NCBI RefSeq assembly: GCF_900142985.1
Contig: NZ_LT670849.1
Location: 5,720,501 to 5,784,500, forward strand
Origin: Bradyrhizobium erythrophlei
GTDB taxonomy: Bacteria > Pseudomonadota > Alphaproteobacteria > Rhizobiales > Xanthobacteraceae
Direction of reading: 5' to 3'
DNA length: 64,000 bases
The notes beneath the pieces were generated by a model, which was given only the letters and a program-made list of their open reading frames with translations, was not told where the DNA came from and did no database searches. Shown piece by piece: positions 35,131 through 44,224 of the stretch. The position numbers and the translations under genes are program-made. Positions within the stretch are counted from its first letter, which is position 1; every line of letters starts with the position of its first letter.

Positions 35131-36366
35131 ATGTACGCGCGTGCCGTTGCTGCGACTGCCTTGATCTGTGCGCTGACCTGCGGAGCGGTGTCGGCGTCCC
35201 CGTCAAAACAACGGCCCGTGCCGCCCAAGCCGCGCGAAACGCCCATGACGTTCTACGTCGTCAACGGCGCGGCGGATGCTTGCGGGCACGGCTGCGATAG
35301 CTGGATCGAGGTCGAGGGAAAGGTGGAATCCGACACCGCAACGCGGTTCAGGGCTTTTCTCGACCGTCATCACGACCGCAACCTGCCGATCTATTTTGCG
35401 TCCCCGGGCGGCAACCTCGATCAGGCCATCGCAATGGGGACTTTTCTCCATGGCAAATCCTCGATTGCGCGGGTCGGGCGGACCATGGTGCAGGAGTGCG
35501 GGTTCGAGGCGCAGGACAGCGACGTCTGCGTCAAGCTCAAACAATCTGGCCGCGAATTGCACGGCGATCTCTTCACCAGCGGTGCGATCTGCGCTTCGGC
35601 CTGTCCCTACGCGTTCATGGGTGCTGCCGTTCACGAGATCGCCCCGGATGCGATCCTCGCCATCCACTCGCCCAAGGTCGTGCTCAACTTTCGTGGCGGC
35701 CAGCCGGACGCCATCGCGATTGCCGCCGCCAACCAACGCGGCCGCGAGCGCGCCGATCGCGTCGCCTCTGCCTACCTCGCCAAAATGGGGATCGACGCCG
35801 GGCTGCTTGCCCTCACCAGAACCATCAAGTTCGAAGACATCCACGTTCTGACGCGCGACGAGATCGCGCGCTTCGGCATCGATCGCCGCGAGGCCGTTGA
35901 GACGCCATGGAGGTTTGAGAGCAACGCGCTCAACTCGGTGCGCAAGATTGCCGTCGTCAAGACGCCGGGCGATACGTCCTTCAGGCTGCTGCAATGGCGC
36001 GTGACCTGCTTCAATTCGGATAACTTCTCCTTCGATTTCCAGCGGCCGACGCGCGCCGGCGCGCTGGTAGCGATCGCGCATGGCGGCGGAAGCCCGGTCT
36101 ATTTCAACGGACCGTTGAGTGTCGGAGGCGGCTCCAGCTTCGAGCAATGGGGAATGCGATTGATACATTCGCGGCTGGAATCGCTCGTGGGTCAGCCTCA
36201 GACTGAAATCATCGAAACATCGCTGGCCTCGGACGGGCGCTCCATCCCGCAAACCACCAGACTGTCCAACGAAGGCTGGGCTCATGCGATGGAGTCCCTG
36301 CTTGCCAGTTGCCCGCCGGCGAGAGGGGCTGTGATCGTTCACTCCAGCGAGGCGGCCTCGAAGTAG
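35131..36366 (+). CDS. secreted ClpP/crotonase-fold protein with CxSxC motif
   Basis: The 411-residue product has a signal peptide (ATALICALTCGAVSAS) and then a ClpP/crotonase-like fold. It shows YFASPGGNLDQAIAMG (oxyanion-loop strand), CASACPYAFMGA with a Ser flanked by two Cys in the place of the ClpP nucleophile, and AILAIHSPKV with His in the place of the ClpP His. A beta-rich C-terminal domain of about 150 residues follows and ends near HSSEAASK. I infer a periplasmic serine hydrolase or inactive relative. A smaller relative is at 43292. It is divergent from thrS across repeat copy 4. Confidence 0.75.
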   Translation: MYARAVAATALICALTCGAVSASPSKQRPVPPKPRETPMTFYVVNGAADACGHGCDSWIEVEGKVESDTATRFRAFLDRHHDRNLPIYFASPGGNLDQAIAMGTFLHGKSSIARVGRTMVQECGFEAQDSDVCVKLKQSGRELHGDLFTSGAICASACPYAFMGAAVHEIAPDAILAIHSPKVVLNFRGGQPDAIAIAAANQRGRERADRVASAYLAKMGIDAGLLALTRTIKFEDIHVLTRDEIARFGIDRREAVETPWRFESNALNSVRKIAVVKTPGDTSFRLLQWRVTCFNSDNFSFDFQRPTRAGALVAIAHGGGSPVYFNGPLSVGGGSSFEQWGMRLIHSRLESLVGQPQTEIIETSLASDGRSIPQTTRLSNEGWAHAMESLLASCPPARGAVIVHSSEAASK

Positions 36367-36505
36367 CGCGCCTTTCGCCGGCGCCGGATGCCCGGCGACT
36401 TTCTCTCATGGCGCACGCGACTTTCTTTCATGGACTTCGCGCGGCGTCGAAATAATTCGGATGCCGTCCTTCCCATCGGCGCGCCTACGGCCTAGATGCG
36501 ATTGC

Positions 36506-37690
36506 ATGAAAAATCTCGCGCCCGACACGCCGATCCATCGCCGCTTCGCGCCAACCGCGCTGATGTTCGGAAATCTCGTCACGGGATCGACGATCCTGGC
36601 GCCGGCGGGCATGTTGATCGAACTGTCTTCGGACCTCGGCATCACCGTGCATACCGCCGGTCTGTTGGTCACGTTCGGCGCGCTCGTGCTTTGCATCGGC
36701 TCGCCGCTGACCGCCTGGCTCACCAGCCGGATCGAGCGCCGCACGTTGCTGACGGTGACGCTCGCGGTGATGGCGCTCGGCAATGCCGCTTCGGCTCTTG
36801 CGCCCGGCTACACGACGCTTCTGGTCCTGCGGCTTGTGATGCTGGCGATCGGCGCGCTCTATACGCCACAGGCCGCAGGCACGGCCGCCTTGATCGTGCC
36901 GGTGGAGAAACGCGGCGGCACGATCGCCTATGTGTTTCTCGGCTGGTCGCTGGCCGCGGCGATCGGATTGCCGTTGATTACCTTCATGGCGAGCCGCTAC
37001 GGCTGGCGCGCGGCCTATGGCGGCGTCAGCGCGATCGGGGCGCTGAGCTTCCTGTTGCTGCTGTGGAGATTGCCCGGCGGCCTCAGGGGCGCGCCGGTCG
37101 ACCTCAAGACCTGGGCCGAACTCGGGCGTAACCGGGTGATCGTCGTGCTGCTCGCGATCACGACGCTTCTGATGTCGGGCCAGTTCGCCGTGTTCACCTA
37201 TATGGGTCCTGTGTTGTCGAGGTTGACCCAGGTGCGGCCGGACGCCGTTGGACTTGTCTTTGCGATCTACGGCGTCTGCGGCTTTATCGGAATTGTGGTC
37301 GTCAGCAATATCGTCGACTCCTGGGGCGCGCTGAAAACATCGTTGCTGTGCATCGCGCTGGTGCTGGCGGGCATCACCGGCTGGGCATTCTCCGCAGGCT
37401 TCTATTGGCTGATGGCGGCTTCGGCAGCGATCTGGGGCCTCGGCTTTGCTTCAAGCAATTCGATGCAGCAGGTACGCCTCGTCACCGCCGCGCCTCAGTT
37501 GGCCTCCGCGTCGGTGTCGCTCAATACGTCGTTTCTGTATGTGGGGCAGGCGATCGGGTCGGGGATCGGCGGATTACTCTATGCGCACGAACTGCTGTAC
37601 GGCATCGGCTATGCGGGAGCTGGCTTTGTCGCGCTGGCGCTCACGACGGTCATCCTGACGCGGAATTTGCCGAAGTCCTCAGTCAGCTAG
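36506..37690 (+). CDS. MFS transporter, arabinose-efflux type
   Basis: This is a 394-residue protein with 12 predicted transmembrane helices. The SRIERRTLL segment after helix 2 is the DRxGR-type signature, and LRLVMLAIGALYTPQAAGTA and AAIGLPLI are typical of the drug/arabinose-efflux (DHA1) family. It probably exports small molecules with proton antiport. The substrate is unknown. I chose the ATG at 36506 over 36461, because the first residues from 36461 are Arg/Ser rich and not conserved in style. Confidence 0.88.
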   Translation: MKNLAPDTPIHRRFAPTALMFGNLVTGSTILAPAGMLIELSSDLGITVHTAGLLVTFGALVLCIGSPLTAWLTSRIERRTLLTVTLAVMALGNAASALAPGYTTLLVLRLVMLAIGALYTPQAAGTAALIVPVEKRGGTIAYVFLGWSLAAAIGLPLITFMASRYGWRAAYGGVSAIGALSFLLLLWRLPGGLRGAPVDLKTWAELGRNRVIVVLLAITTLLMSGQFAVFTYMGPVLSRLTQVRPDAVGLVFAIYGVCGFIGIVVVSNIVDSWGALKTSLLCIALVLAGITGWAFSAGFYWLMAASAAIWGLGFASSNSMQQVRLVTAAPQLASASVSLNTSFLYVGQAIGSGIGGLLYAHELLYGIGYAGAGFVALALTTVILTRNLPKSSVS

Positions 37691-37695
37691 CTGGT

Positions 37696-38154
37696 TTACG
37701 CCCAGGCGAGATCGCTTGTGGCAGCCGGCTCGTCGTCATCCCTGGTTCGGCCGCGCAGCCGTTTCCGATGCCTGACGCGCCGGTCACGCCTGTGACGGAA
37801 ATCAAGCCGCCGCGCGCTTTCCACGATGCAATTTGCCAGCCACGTGACACGCGCCATCGCCTGTCGGGCCATGAATAACATCGTGGATACGCGACCCAAG
37901 ATGCTGACCAGGAGAAGCACGGAGAGCACGTCGATGTAGGCCAGGGCATCCCCGACGAGCATCAATTCCGGCGGGATCGGGATTCGGTGCACGGTGGCCC
38001 AAATGACAAGGACGACGGGAATAAGCGCGATAATTCTCCGCAGCGTCAGTTTGTCGAGGAAGGCTGCGAACTGCACCACCAGGACGTCCCACAGCATCTC
38101 GCCGAAGGCTGCCGGTCTATCGATGGTCCATTTTTGCCAAAGCGCTTTCCACAT
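37696..38154 (-). CDS. small membrane protein of unknown function
   Basis: The 152-residue product has two hydrophobic segments, RIIALIPVVLVIWATVH and YIDVLSVLLLVSILGRV, with short soluble ends. The last 35 residues are unusually rich in Arg and Asp (RRDRRVRHRKRLRGRTRDDD) and may come from a frameshift or drift of the true C-terminus. No family is recognised. It is convergent with the MFS gene, 5 bp apart. Confidence 0.55.
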   Translation of the reverse strand: MWKALWQKWTIDRPAAFGEMLWDVLVVQFAAFLDKLTLRRIIALIPVVLVIWATVHRIPIPPELMLVGDALAYIDVLSVLLLVSILGRVSTMLFMARQAMARVTWLANCIVESARRLDFRHRRDRRVRHRKRLRGRTRDDDEPAATSDLAWA

Positions 38155-38210
38155 GGCGCCAGCCGTAGGCGTTGAGTGTGGTTGAATTGCGGGCCGCGGG
38201 GCTTCGGAGA

Positions 38211-39452
38211 TTAGTGGCTTGAAGTTTCGCTATTGCTCGACGCAAGCCGCGTCAGCGACGGTGTCAACGACATCTTGGCCAGCACTTCACGCACCGGCTT
38301 GTCGGTCCACGCATGCGTGACGTAGTCGCGATGCGTCACGCCGTCCGGCGTCTTGACGAAAACGACGCTGCCGGGCCGCAAGGGGCCGTCCATGTCGTCG
38401 GACACGGCGACGCCCTTGTCACGGATCATCTGCATCAACTCCTGATCGCGCCGCTGGGTGTAATGCGTATAGGCGCTGACGAAGAAGCCGGAGCGATTGC
38501 TGGCGATCCAGGAGGCAAACTTGTCGAGCTCGCCATAGACGGCGTCGAGCAGCACCACGCCGCGGACACGATTGCCGACGCCGCCGACGTCGAGGCTGTA
38601 GGCGGTCGGAACGAAGCCGCCGCTATAGCCGACAATCACGATCGGCATATTGGCGAAGGTCTTTGCCGCGTTTGGATCGCCATAGAGCTGCGCGAGGTGA
38701 TCGGCCGATTCATTGATGAAGCGCTTGAGCGCGCCGGGCTGCCAGAATTTGCCGGCGCTGGAATCTGCCGCATCGACCGCAAGCTGCGGCGCGAGCAGGA
38801 CGGCGTTGGCGCCGGATTCCGAAATCTGCTGCGGTACACGCTGGCGGTCGCGGACGTCGCGTTCCAGCGTCGCGCCGTTGCCGTGGAAGAACACGACGAT
38901 GACGCCGGGCTTGTTGACGTCGAAATGCTGGGGCACGTGCATCAGCACGCGGTTGTCGTTGAAGGTCTCATCCTGCCAGAACACGCGGCCCGAATAGCTG
39001 CGGTGGCCGCGGCGGTCGCCGTTGGAGACGTTCAGGAAGGGGGCATCGCTGCGCGGATTGTTGCCGTAATAGGGGAAGGCCGACGATTTCAAGCCGATCA
39101 GGGCTGTCTGGTCTTCGTGCTGCGAACGCTGGTAGGGCACGATCGGCGCCAGCGAGGCGACGCGATAAGGCTGGGTCTGCACCACGCGCCGGTTCTGCGC
39201 GTCGGCTGTGTTCGCCGGGCGCTGCTGGAAACTTTCAGCGGCGGTCGGGAAACGGTCCTTGAATTGCGGTTTTGGGAAACGGTCCTCGAAGCTGTCGGTC
39301 GAGCCCTGCACATTGGCGGCGAGTGAAGCTGCGCTCGGCGACTGACCACAGTGGGCGAGCGTCAGCGACAGCGGGAGGAGGATGGTCAGAAGAGGGAGCA
39401 GACGCCGCGAGGCGAGGGCGCGCGAAGACGCGTGGCGCGACGATGCCGGCAT
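38211..39452 (-). CDS. secreted alpha/beta-hydrolase-fold protein
   Basis: From the ATG at 39452 the product has 413 residues. The N-terminus is a signal peptide (LLPLLTILLPLSLTLAHC) with a Cys that would suit a lipoprotein except for His at -1. A disordered Gln/Phe-rich section follows. The hydrolase part has VVFFHGNGA (HGNG oxyanion region) and IVIVGYSGGF (GxSGG-like nucleophile elbow), with a C-terminal DYVTHAW His. It is probably a periplasmic esterase or lipase of unknown substrate. A longer in-frame start at 39905 overlaps the divergent permease gene and is rejected. Confidence 0.82.
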   Translation of the reverse strand: MPASSRHASSRALASRRLLPLLTILLPLSLTLAHCGQSPSAASLAANVQGSTDSFEDRFPKPQFKDRFPTAAESFQQRPANTADAQNRRVVQTQPYRVASLAPIVPYQRSQHEDQTALIGLKSSAFPYYGNNPRSDAPFLNVSNGDRRGHRSYSGRVFWQDETFNDNRVLMHVPQHFDVNKPGVIVVFFHGNGATLERDVRDRQRVPQQISESGANAVLLAPQLAVDAADSSAGKFWQPGALKRFINESADHLAQLYGDPNAAKTFANMPIVIVGYSGGFVPTAYSLDVGGVGNRVRGVVLLDAVYGELDKFASWIASNRSGFFVSAYTHYTQRRDQELMQMIRDKGVAVSDDMDGPLRPGSVVFVKTPDGVTHRDYVTHAWTDKPVREVLAKMSLTPSLTRLASSNSETSSH

Positions 39453-39768
39453 GGCTGCCAGATTCGCACGACCCAACACTTCAGATTTCGGATTGGCCCC
39501 GACCATCCACCCCTTTGCCCCAACCGCCGATAACCGGCCGATGTCAGCGCGTTTGTGTTGCGGTGACGTTAATCCTCCGGAAATTCTCCCCATTTCCGGA
39601 ACACGAACAGGCAACACGAAATCGTGTCCTGATTGTGGGCTTGGCCCGAGAAATCCACCGCTTCCGGCCATGTTCGGTATTAAGGCACCTAAAAGTGCCA
39701 TTTTCAGATTTTTTGGGTGGCGTCCTTGAATTGGCCGAACCCACCCCGCACGATACCGGGGGCAGGGC
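39453..39768. other. intergenic region between divergent genes
   Basis: These 316 bp hold the promoters of the hydrolase and amino-acid permease genes. A short hairpin GGCACctaaaaGTGCC near 39693-39708, followed by a T-rich stretch, is visible upstream of the permease gene and could be an attenuator-like or regulatory structure. No small gene is evident. Confidence 0.4.
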
Positions 39769-41157
39769 ATGACGCCCGAAATGCGGGCGAACATGGCGGC
39801 ATCTGAACCTACGTGGGAAGGCCGGCTCGCCAGCGGATCGACGGTCTCGCTGGGAGTGGCCGCTGCCATCGTCGTGGCCGACATGGTCGGTGTCGGCGTC
39901 TTCACGAGCCTCGGCTTTCAGGTCAAGGACATCCCGTCGGGCTTTGCGATCCTCGCGCTCTGGATCATCGGCGGCATCGTCGCGCTGTGCGGCGTGTTCT
40001 CCTATGGCGAACTCGGCGCCATGTTTCCGCGCTCGAGCGGAGAGTACAATTTCCTCGGCCGCGCCTTTCATCCCGCGTTCGGTTTTGTCGCGGGCTTCGT
40101 CTCGGCGACCGTCGGCTTTGCGGCGCCGGTTGCGCTGGCCGCGATGGCGCTGGAGCAGTATGGTCGCGCGATCGCCCCCAACGCACCGCCGCTCTCGCTC
40201 GCCGTGGGCATCGTGTGGGCGGTGTCGCTGGTTCAGCTCACCGGCGTCCGGCATTCGTCGACGTTCCAGATGATCGCGACCATTCTGAAGGTGGTGCTGA
40301 TCACGGCATTCCTGATCGCAGGCTTTGTCGTCGGCACGCCGCAACACATATCGTTTGCACCCCAGGTCAGCGATCTCGGTTATATCGCCAGCGCGCCGTT
40401 CGCGATCGGGCTCGTGTTCGTGATGTATTCGTTCTCGGGCTGGAATGCCGCGACCTACATCATCGGGGAGATGCGCGATGCCAGCCAGAATCTTCCGCGC
40501 GCCATGCTTTCGGGAACGTTGATCGTTCTCGTGCTCTACGTGGCGCTCAACGCCGTATTCCTGCATACCGCGCCGATCGACAAGCTTGCCGGCCAGATCG
40601 ACGTTGCCCGCATTGCAGGCACTTACATGTTCGGCGAGATCGGCGGCCGTATCGTCGGCGCGATGATCTGCATAGGGCTGATATCCTCGATCAGCGCGAT
40701 GATGTGGATCGGCCCGCGGGTGATGATGACGATGGGCGAGGACATTCCTGCCTTGCAGGTATTTGCCCGCAAATCGTCCCAAGGCGCGCCGGCCTATGCC
40801 ATCCTGTTCCAGCTCGCGGTCGCGACCTTGATGTTGTTTACCCGCAGTTTCGAGGCGGTGCTCGATTTCATCCAGTTCGCGCTTCTGTTCTGTTCGTTCT
40901 TCACGGTGCTCGGCGTCATCAAACTGCGCATCACGCGGCCCGACCTGCCGCGGCCCTACCGCGCCTGGGGGTACCCGGTCACGCCCATAATTTTCCTGCT
41001 CGTGACCCTTTTCATGATGTATTATCTTGTCGTCGAGCGGCCGCTGCAGTCCTTTTTTGGTGCTCTCATCATGATTTCTGGCCTTTTGATCTACGTCGTT
41101 TTCCGCAAGCGGGACGACGCCGGCTCTGCTGCGATCGCCTCAGCAGGTCGCAAATAG
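39769..41157 (+). CDS. APC-family amino-acid permease
   Basis: This is a 462-residue protein with about 12 transmembrane helices of the amino acid-polyamine-organocation superfamily. Hallmarks are AIVVADMVGVGVFTSLGF (helix 1 break) and the early SYGELGAMFPRSSGEY, a strong APC signature. It imports an amino acid or polyamine in exchange or with protons; the substrate is not clear. Its stop codon is directly followed by the ATG of the next gene with no spacer, so the two are co-transcribed. Confidence 0.9.
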   Translation: MTPEMRANMAASEPTWEGRLASGSTVSLGVAAAIVVADMVGVGVFTSLGFQVKDIPSGFAILALWIIGGIVALCGVFSYGELGAMFPRSSGEYNFLGRAFHPAFGFVAGFVSATVGFAAPVALAAMALEQYGRAIAPNAPPLSLAVGIVWAVSLVQLTGVRHSSTFQMIATILKVVLITAFLIAGFVVGTPQHISFAPQVSDLGYIASAPFAIGLVFVMYSFSGWNAATYIIGEMRDASQNLPRAMLSGTLIVLVLYVALNAVFLHTAPIDKLAGQIDVARIAGTYMFGEIGGRIVGAMICIGLISSISAMMWIGPRVMMTMGEDIPALQVFARKSSQGAPAYAILFQLAVATLMLFTRSFEAVLDFIQFALLFCSFFTVLGVIKLRITRPDLPRPYRAWGYPVTPIIFLLVTLFMMYYLVVERPLQSFFGALIMISGLLIYVVFRKRDDAGSAAIASAGRK

Positions 41158-42387
41158 ATGTTCCGGACCTTCAAAATCGCAGCCGCCGCGGCGGTCATGT
41201 GGCTGGCGGGCGCATTTGCCGCCGCCAGCGCCGCCGAGGTCACGCCTGACGACACGGCGCGTTTTCTTGCCGGCATGATGCCGTCAGCCGACTCGCCGCT
41301 GATAGCGTTGACCAAGGATCCGGCCTGGCAACGTCATGCCCGGTTTTTCGACTCGGCGTTCACGCAGCTCGATCAGCGCCAGATCTCGAAGGTCCGTGCC
41401 TGGTCGGAGGCCAACATCGCGGCGCCGAAGCCGACCATGTTCTACATGTTCTCGGGGCCGGACTTCCTTTACGCCAATGCCTTCTATCCGAAGGCCACGA
41501 CCTATGTCTTGAGCGCGCTTGAGCCGCCGGGTTCGGTGCCGGATTTGACCAGACTGTCACGCGGTGGCGTTGGCGCGGCGCTCTCGAACGTCGAGCATTC
41601 GCTCGGTTCGATCCTGAGCTTCTCGTTCTTCATCACCAAGAAGATGAAAACCGACTTGCATGAGGGGCAAATCAACGGCGCATTGCCGTTGCTTTATGTA
41701 TTCCTGGCCCGCTCCGGCATGACCATCAAGAATGTTTCGACGGTGGCTCTCGACGACAAGGGCTCGGCCTTCTTCGCCAACGAGAACGTCGGCGCCAATG
41801 CCACGCGCGGCGTGCGTATCGTGTTTGCGGGCAGCGATGGTGTCGACAAGACGCTGTATTATTTCTCGACCGACCTGTCGGACTCCGGCGTCAGGTCGAG
41901 CGGCTTCCTGAAGTTCTGCGCCACGCTTGCGCCGGGCTCGAGCCTGATCAAGAGCGCCTCATACCTGCTGCATTCCGGCAGCTTCTCGACCGTGCGCGAT
42001 TTCATTCTTGCCAACAGCGCGACCATCATTCAGGACGATTCCGGAATTCCGCTCGGGCTTTTCAGCGCGAAGAAATGGCACTTCTTTCCATTCGGCTATT
42101 ACGCCGGCCCGATCAACTTGTTCCCGGGACGGTATCAGCAATCCTATGCCGAGCTTTTCCGCCGGGCGCAGCCGATGGATTTCGGCATCGGCTATCGCTG
42201 GCGTTCGCGCGAATCGAACTTGCTGCTGTCGGTCCGTTTGCCCGACGATGGTTCGGTGACGGCAGACGCAACCTCATCGACTGAGCCGGTTGCTCCGGCG
42301 CCTGCATCGCACAAGCCGCGTCCGCGCAAGCCTCGGCCATCGCCGCCACTTGTCGAGCCATCTCACAGTTTCTTCTGGTTCCGCTGA
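41158..42387 (+). CDS. secreted protein of unknown function, coupled to APC permease
   Basis: The 409-residue product has a signal peptide (VMWLAGAFAAASAAE) and a soluble, mostly mixed domain. The C-terminus is a Pro/Lys/Arg-rich linker (SHKPRPRKPRPSPP) ending SFFWFR, an aromatic tail reminiscent of an outer-membrane or beta-barrel-targeting end. The ATG abuts the stop of the permease gene with no spacer, so production is probably tied to the permease. I do not recognise the family. A role in handling the transported compound is speculation. Confidence 0.75.
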   Translation: MFRTFKIAAAAAVMWLAGAFAAASAAEVTPDDTARFLAGMMPSADSPLIALTKDPAWQRHARFFDSAFTQLDQRQISKVRAWSEANIAAPKPTMFYMFSGPDFLYANAFYPKATTYVLSALEPPGSVPDLTRLSRGGVGAALSNVEHSLGSILSFSFFITKKMKTDLHEGQINGALPLLYVFLARSGMTIKNVSTVALDDKGSAFFANENVGANATRGVRIVFAGSDGVDKTLYYFSTDLSDSGVRSSGFLKFCATLAPGSSLIKSASYLLHSGSFSTVRDFILANSATIIQDDSGIPLGLFSAKKWHFFPFGYYAGPINLFPGRYQQSYAELFRRAQPMDFGIGYRWRSRESNLLLSVRLPDDGSVTADATSSTEPVAPAPASHKPRPRKPRPSPPLVEPSHSFFWFR

Positions 42388-42457
42388 GCGCCCGGCGCGA
42401 TCCGGAAAAGGTGTGTAGTGGCGGTCTGACGAGACCATGCGAAAACACGAATGCGCG

Positions 42458-42622
42458 CTACCAGCGCACGTTCTGGCTCGGCTCAACGAAGCTGGTCGGG
42501 TGAGGTTTTGGGTGTACGGTCAAATAATGACCGACCAGGATGATGACGATCAGCATCGCGACGACCGCCAACAAATCGATCTGCCGGGGATCGTGACCAC
42601 TGGGTTTTATTTTCCAGCGCAT
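42458..42622 (-). CDS. 54-residue single-pass membrane protein
   Basis: A short frame from the ATG at 42622 (GGAGGACATCAAGG just upstream) encodes 54 residues. A basic N-terminus (MRWKIKPSGHDP) is followed by one clear transmembrane helix (LLAVVAMLIVIILVGHYL) and a polar tail. The basic-before-helix order places the N-terminus inside. The good ribosome site and clean helix make it a probable real gene of unknown function. It lies just downstream of yidD on the same strand. Confidence 0.65.
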   Translation of the reverse strand: MRWKIKPSGHDPRQIDLLAVVAMLIVIILVGHYLTVHPKPHPTSFVEPSQNVRW

Positions 42623-42708
42623 CCTTGATGTCCTCCGGGACATCAAGCTAACCCGCGAGCAATGCTCGGGTTCCGCTATCGCGGCGCACATTGCTTGATG
42701 CGGCGCAG

Positions 42709-43056
42709 TCAGCCCGCGTTGACGCCGCGCCAGCGTCCGAACCGCCACGGCAGATACCAGCGCGCGCCGTCGGGTTTTGCGAGCGGCACGTTGTCGATGC
42801 CGGAGGTGCCGAACGGCTGGCAACGCAACAGCCGCGCCAGGGTCATCCATCCGCCAGCCCACAACCCGAAGCGTCCGACAGCTTCGTCCGCATAGACGGA
42901 GCAGGTCGGCAGATGCCGGCAGTTGTAGCCGACGAGCGGCGAGAGGGTATGCCGGTAGAACCAGATCAGGGCGCGCCCAGCCTGTCGCGGCAGCCGTTCG
43001 ACGTTGCGCGAACAGTCCTCGCAACGTGCCGACAGTTTGAACGGCGAATGCTTCAT
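42709..43056 (-). CDS. yidD: membrane protein insertion efficiency factor YidD
   Basis: YidD is a small amphipathic membrane-associated protein that helps YidC insert inner-membrane proteins. The product is 115 residues from the Met at 43056. The signature GRALIWFYRHTLSPLVGYNC is intact, followed by CRHLPTCSVYADEAV and the three Cys typical of the family. An upstream in-frame Met at 43104 would add 16 residues before the conserved region and is less likely. The companion rnpA/rpmH genes usually beside yidD are not here; in this lineage yidD lies near folE and hisI. Confidence 0.93.
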   Translation of the reverse strand: MKHSPFKLSARCEDCSRNVERLPRQAGRALIWFYRHTLSPLVGYNCRHLPTCSVYADEAVGRFGLWAGGWMTLARLLRCQPFGTSGIDNVPLAKPDGARWYLPWRFGRWRGVNAG

Positions 43057-43291
43057 GGGCGGCTTGCTGTGCTGTTGTGCGGCAATTGCTTGGTTCCAAA
43101 GCATGGAACTCGTTCACGCCAATAATTGTGCCACAGTTTTAGAGAAATCAACGGTTTGTGCGGCGGCGCAACAAAGGTTCTATGGACGATTCCGTCAACT
43201 CCGTTTACGTTTCTTGACGTGGGGATGACAGAATCGTTTTCGAGTTGAACCGGTGCAGCCGCCTTTCGGCGATTGCGGGGAAGGGATCAAA

Positions 43292-44197
43292 TTGAAACTC
43301 GTCAGACTTCGTTTCCGCGTCTGCGCGGTATTGATCGTTGCGGCCCTCTCTCTCGCGGTGCCGGGCATGCTGGCCATGCTTGGCGGTCCGGCTCACGCCG
43401 GAGTAACGCTCGAAGAGCGCAAGCTGCCGATGCAATTCAGTTGGGTCGCCTGCCAGCCGCATTGCGGCGGCTGGATTAGCGCGGTCGGCATTGTGACCGC
43501 GGAGACCCCAAAGGATTTTGACGATTTTGCGCAAGGGCGCGATCTTCGCAGCGCCACCATCGTTCTGGATTCCAGCGGTGGCTCGGTCAACGACTCGATC
43601 GCGCTCGGCCGCCGCTTTCGCACCCTGGGCCTGATGACGACGGTCGGAACCAGCATTCGAACCCGCACCACGCAAGGCGATCGTGGCGCGATCGATCCCG
43701 AGGCCTATTGCGAGTCGATGTGCGTCTTCCTGCTGTTGTCCGGCAAATCGCGCTACGTGCCGGAGGCCGCGCACGTGCGGGTGCATCAGATCTGGATGGG
43801 CGACCGCGCCGACGATGCGCGGGCCGCGACCTATTCCGCCGAAGATCTGATGATTGTCGAGCGCGATATCGGGCGGCTTGCCAAATACACCATCGAGATG
43901 GGCGGCGGTGGCGACCTGCTGGCGCTGTCGCTCAGCGTTCCGCCCTGGGAAGAATTGCATGAACTGTCACGCGAAGAATTGCGGCTGACCAATCTCGTCA
44001 CCACGGACGCGATCGCCGAACTGCTGCCGTCGACAGGCGCGTCGGTCACGCAGGGCGTGGCGATGGCGACGAAGCCGCTTCAGGATCGCTTCACAAGCTC
44101 CGCGATGAACGATGCGGCGACGCCGGCTGGGAAGTCGACCCGGACCGCGGAAGTGCTCGCGCCCACGGCCAGCGTTGCGGCAGCGCCGGCGCAGTAG
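43292..44197 (+). CDS. secreted ClpP/crotonase-fold protein with CxSxC motif
   Basis: The product is about 301 residues from the TTG at 43292, with AAGGGATCAA just upstream. A long signal peptide (VCAVLIVAALSLAVPGMLAML ending at AHA) is clear. The fold shows TIVLDSSGGSVNDSIALG (oxyanion strand), YCESMCVFLLLSG (CxSxC in place of the ClpP nucleophile) and ARVRVHQIW-like HVRVHQIW (ClpP-type His). It is shorter than the relative at 35131 and lacks that protein's C-terminal domain. A GTG at 43253 is an alternative start. It is probably periplasmic; activity is not proved. Confidence 0.75.
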   Translation: MKLVRLRFRVCAVLIVAALSLAVPGMLAMLGGPAHAGVTLEERKLPMQFSWVACQPHCGGWISAVGIVTAETPKDFDDFAQGRDLRSATIVLDSSGGSVNDSIALGRRFRTLGLMTTVGTSIRTRTTQGDRGAIDPEAYCESMCVFLLLSGKSRYVPEAAHVRVHQIWMGDRADDARAATYSAEDLMIVERDIGRLAKYTIEMGGGGDLLALSLSVPPWEELHELSREELRLTNLVTTDAIAELLPSTGASVTQGVAMATKPLQDRFTSSAMNDAATPAGKSTRTAEVLAPTASVAAAPAQ

Positions 44198-44224
44198 CCT
44201 AACCTATGAAATGAGGATCGTCCT

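Noticed and set aside
39813..41249. 478-residue frame in the second frame of the APC permease gene
   Set aside because: Arg-rich shadow; the permease frame has the real transmembrane and APC signatures.
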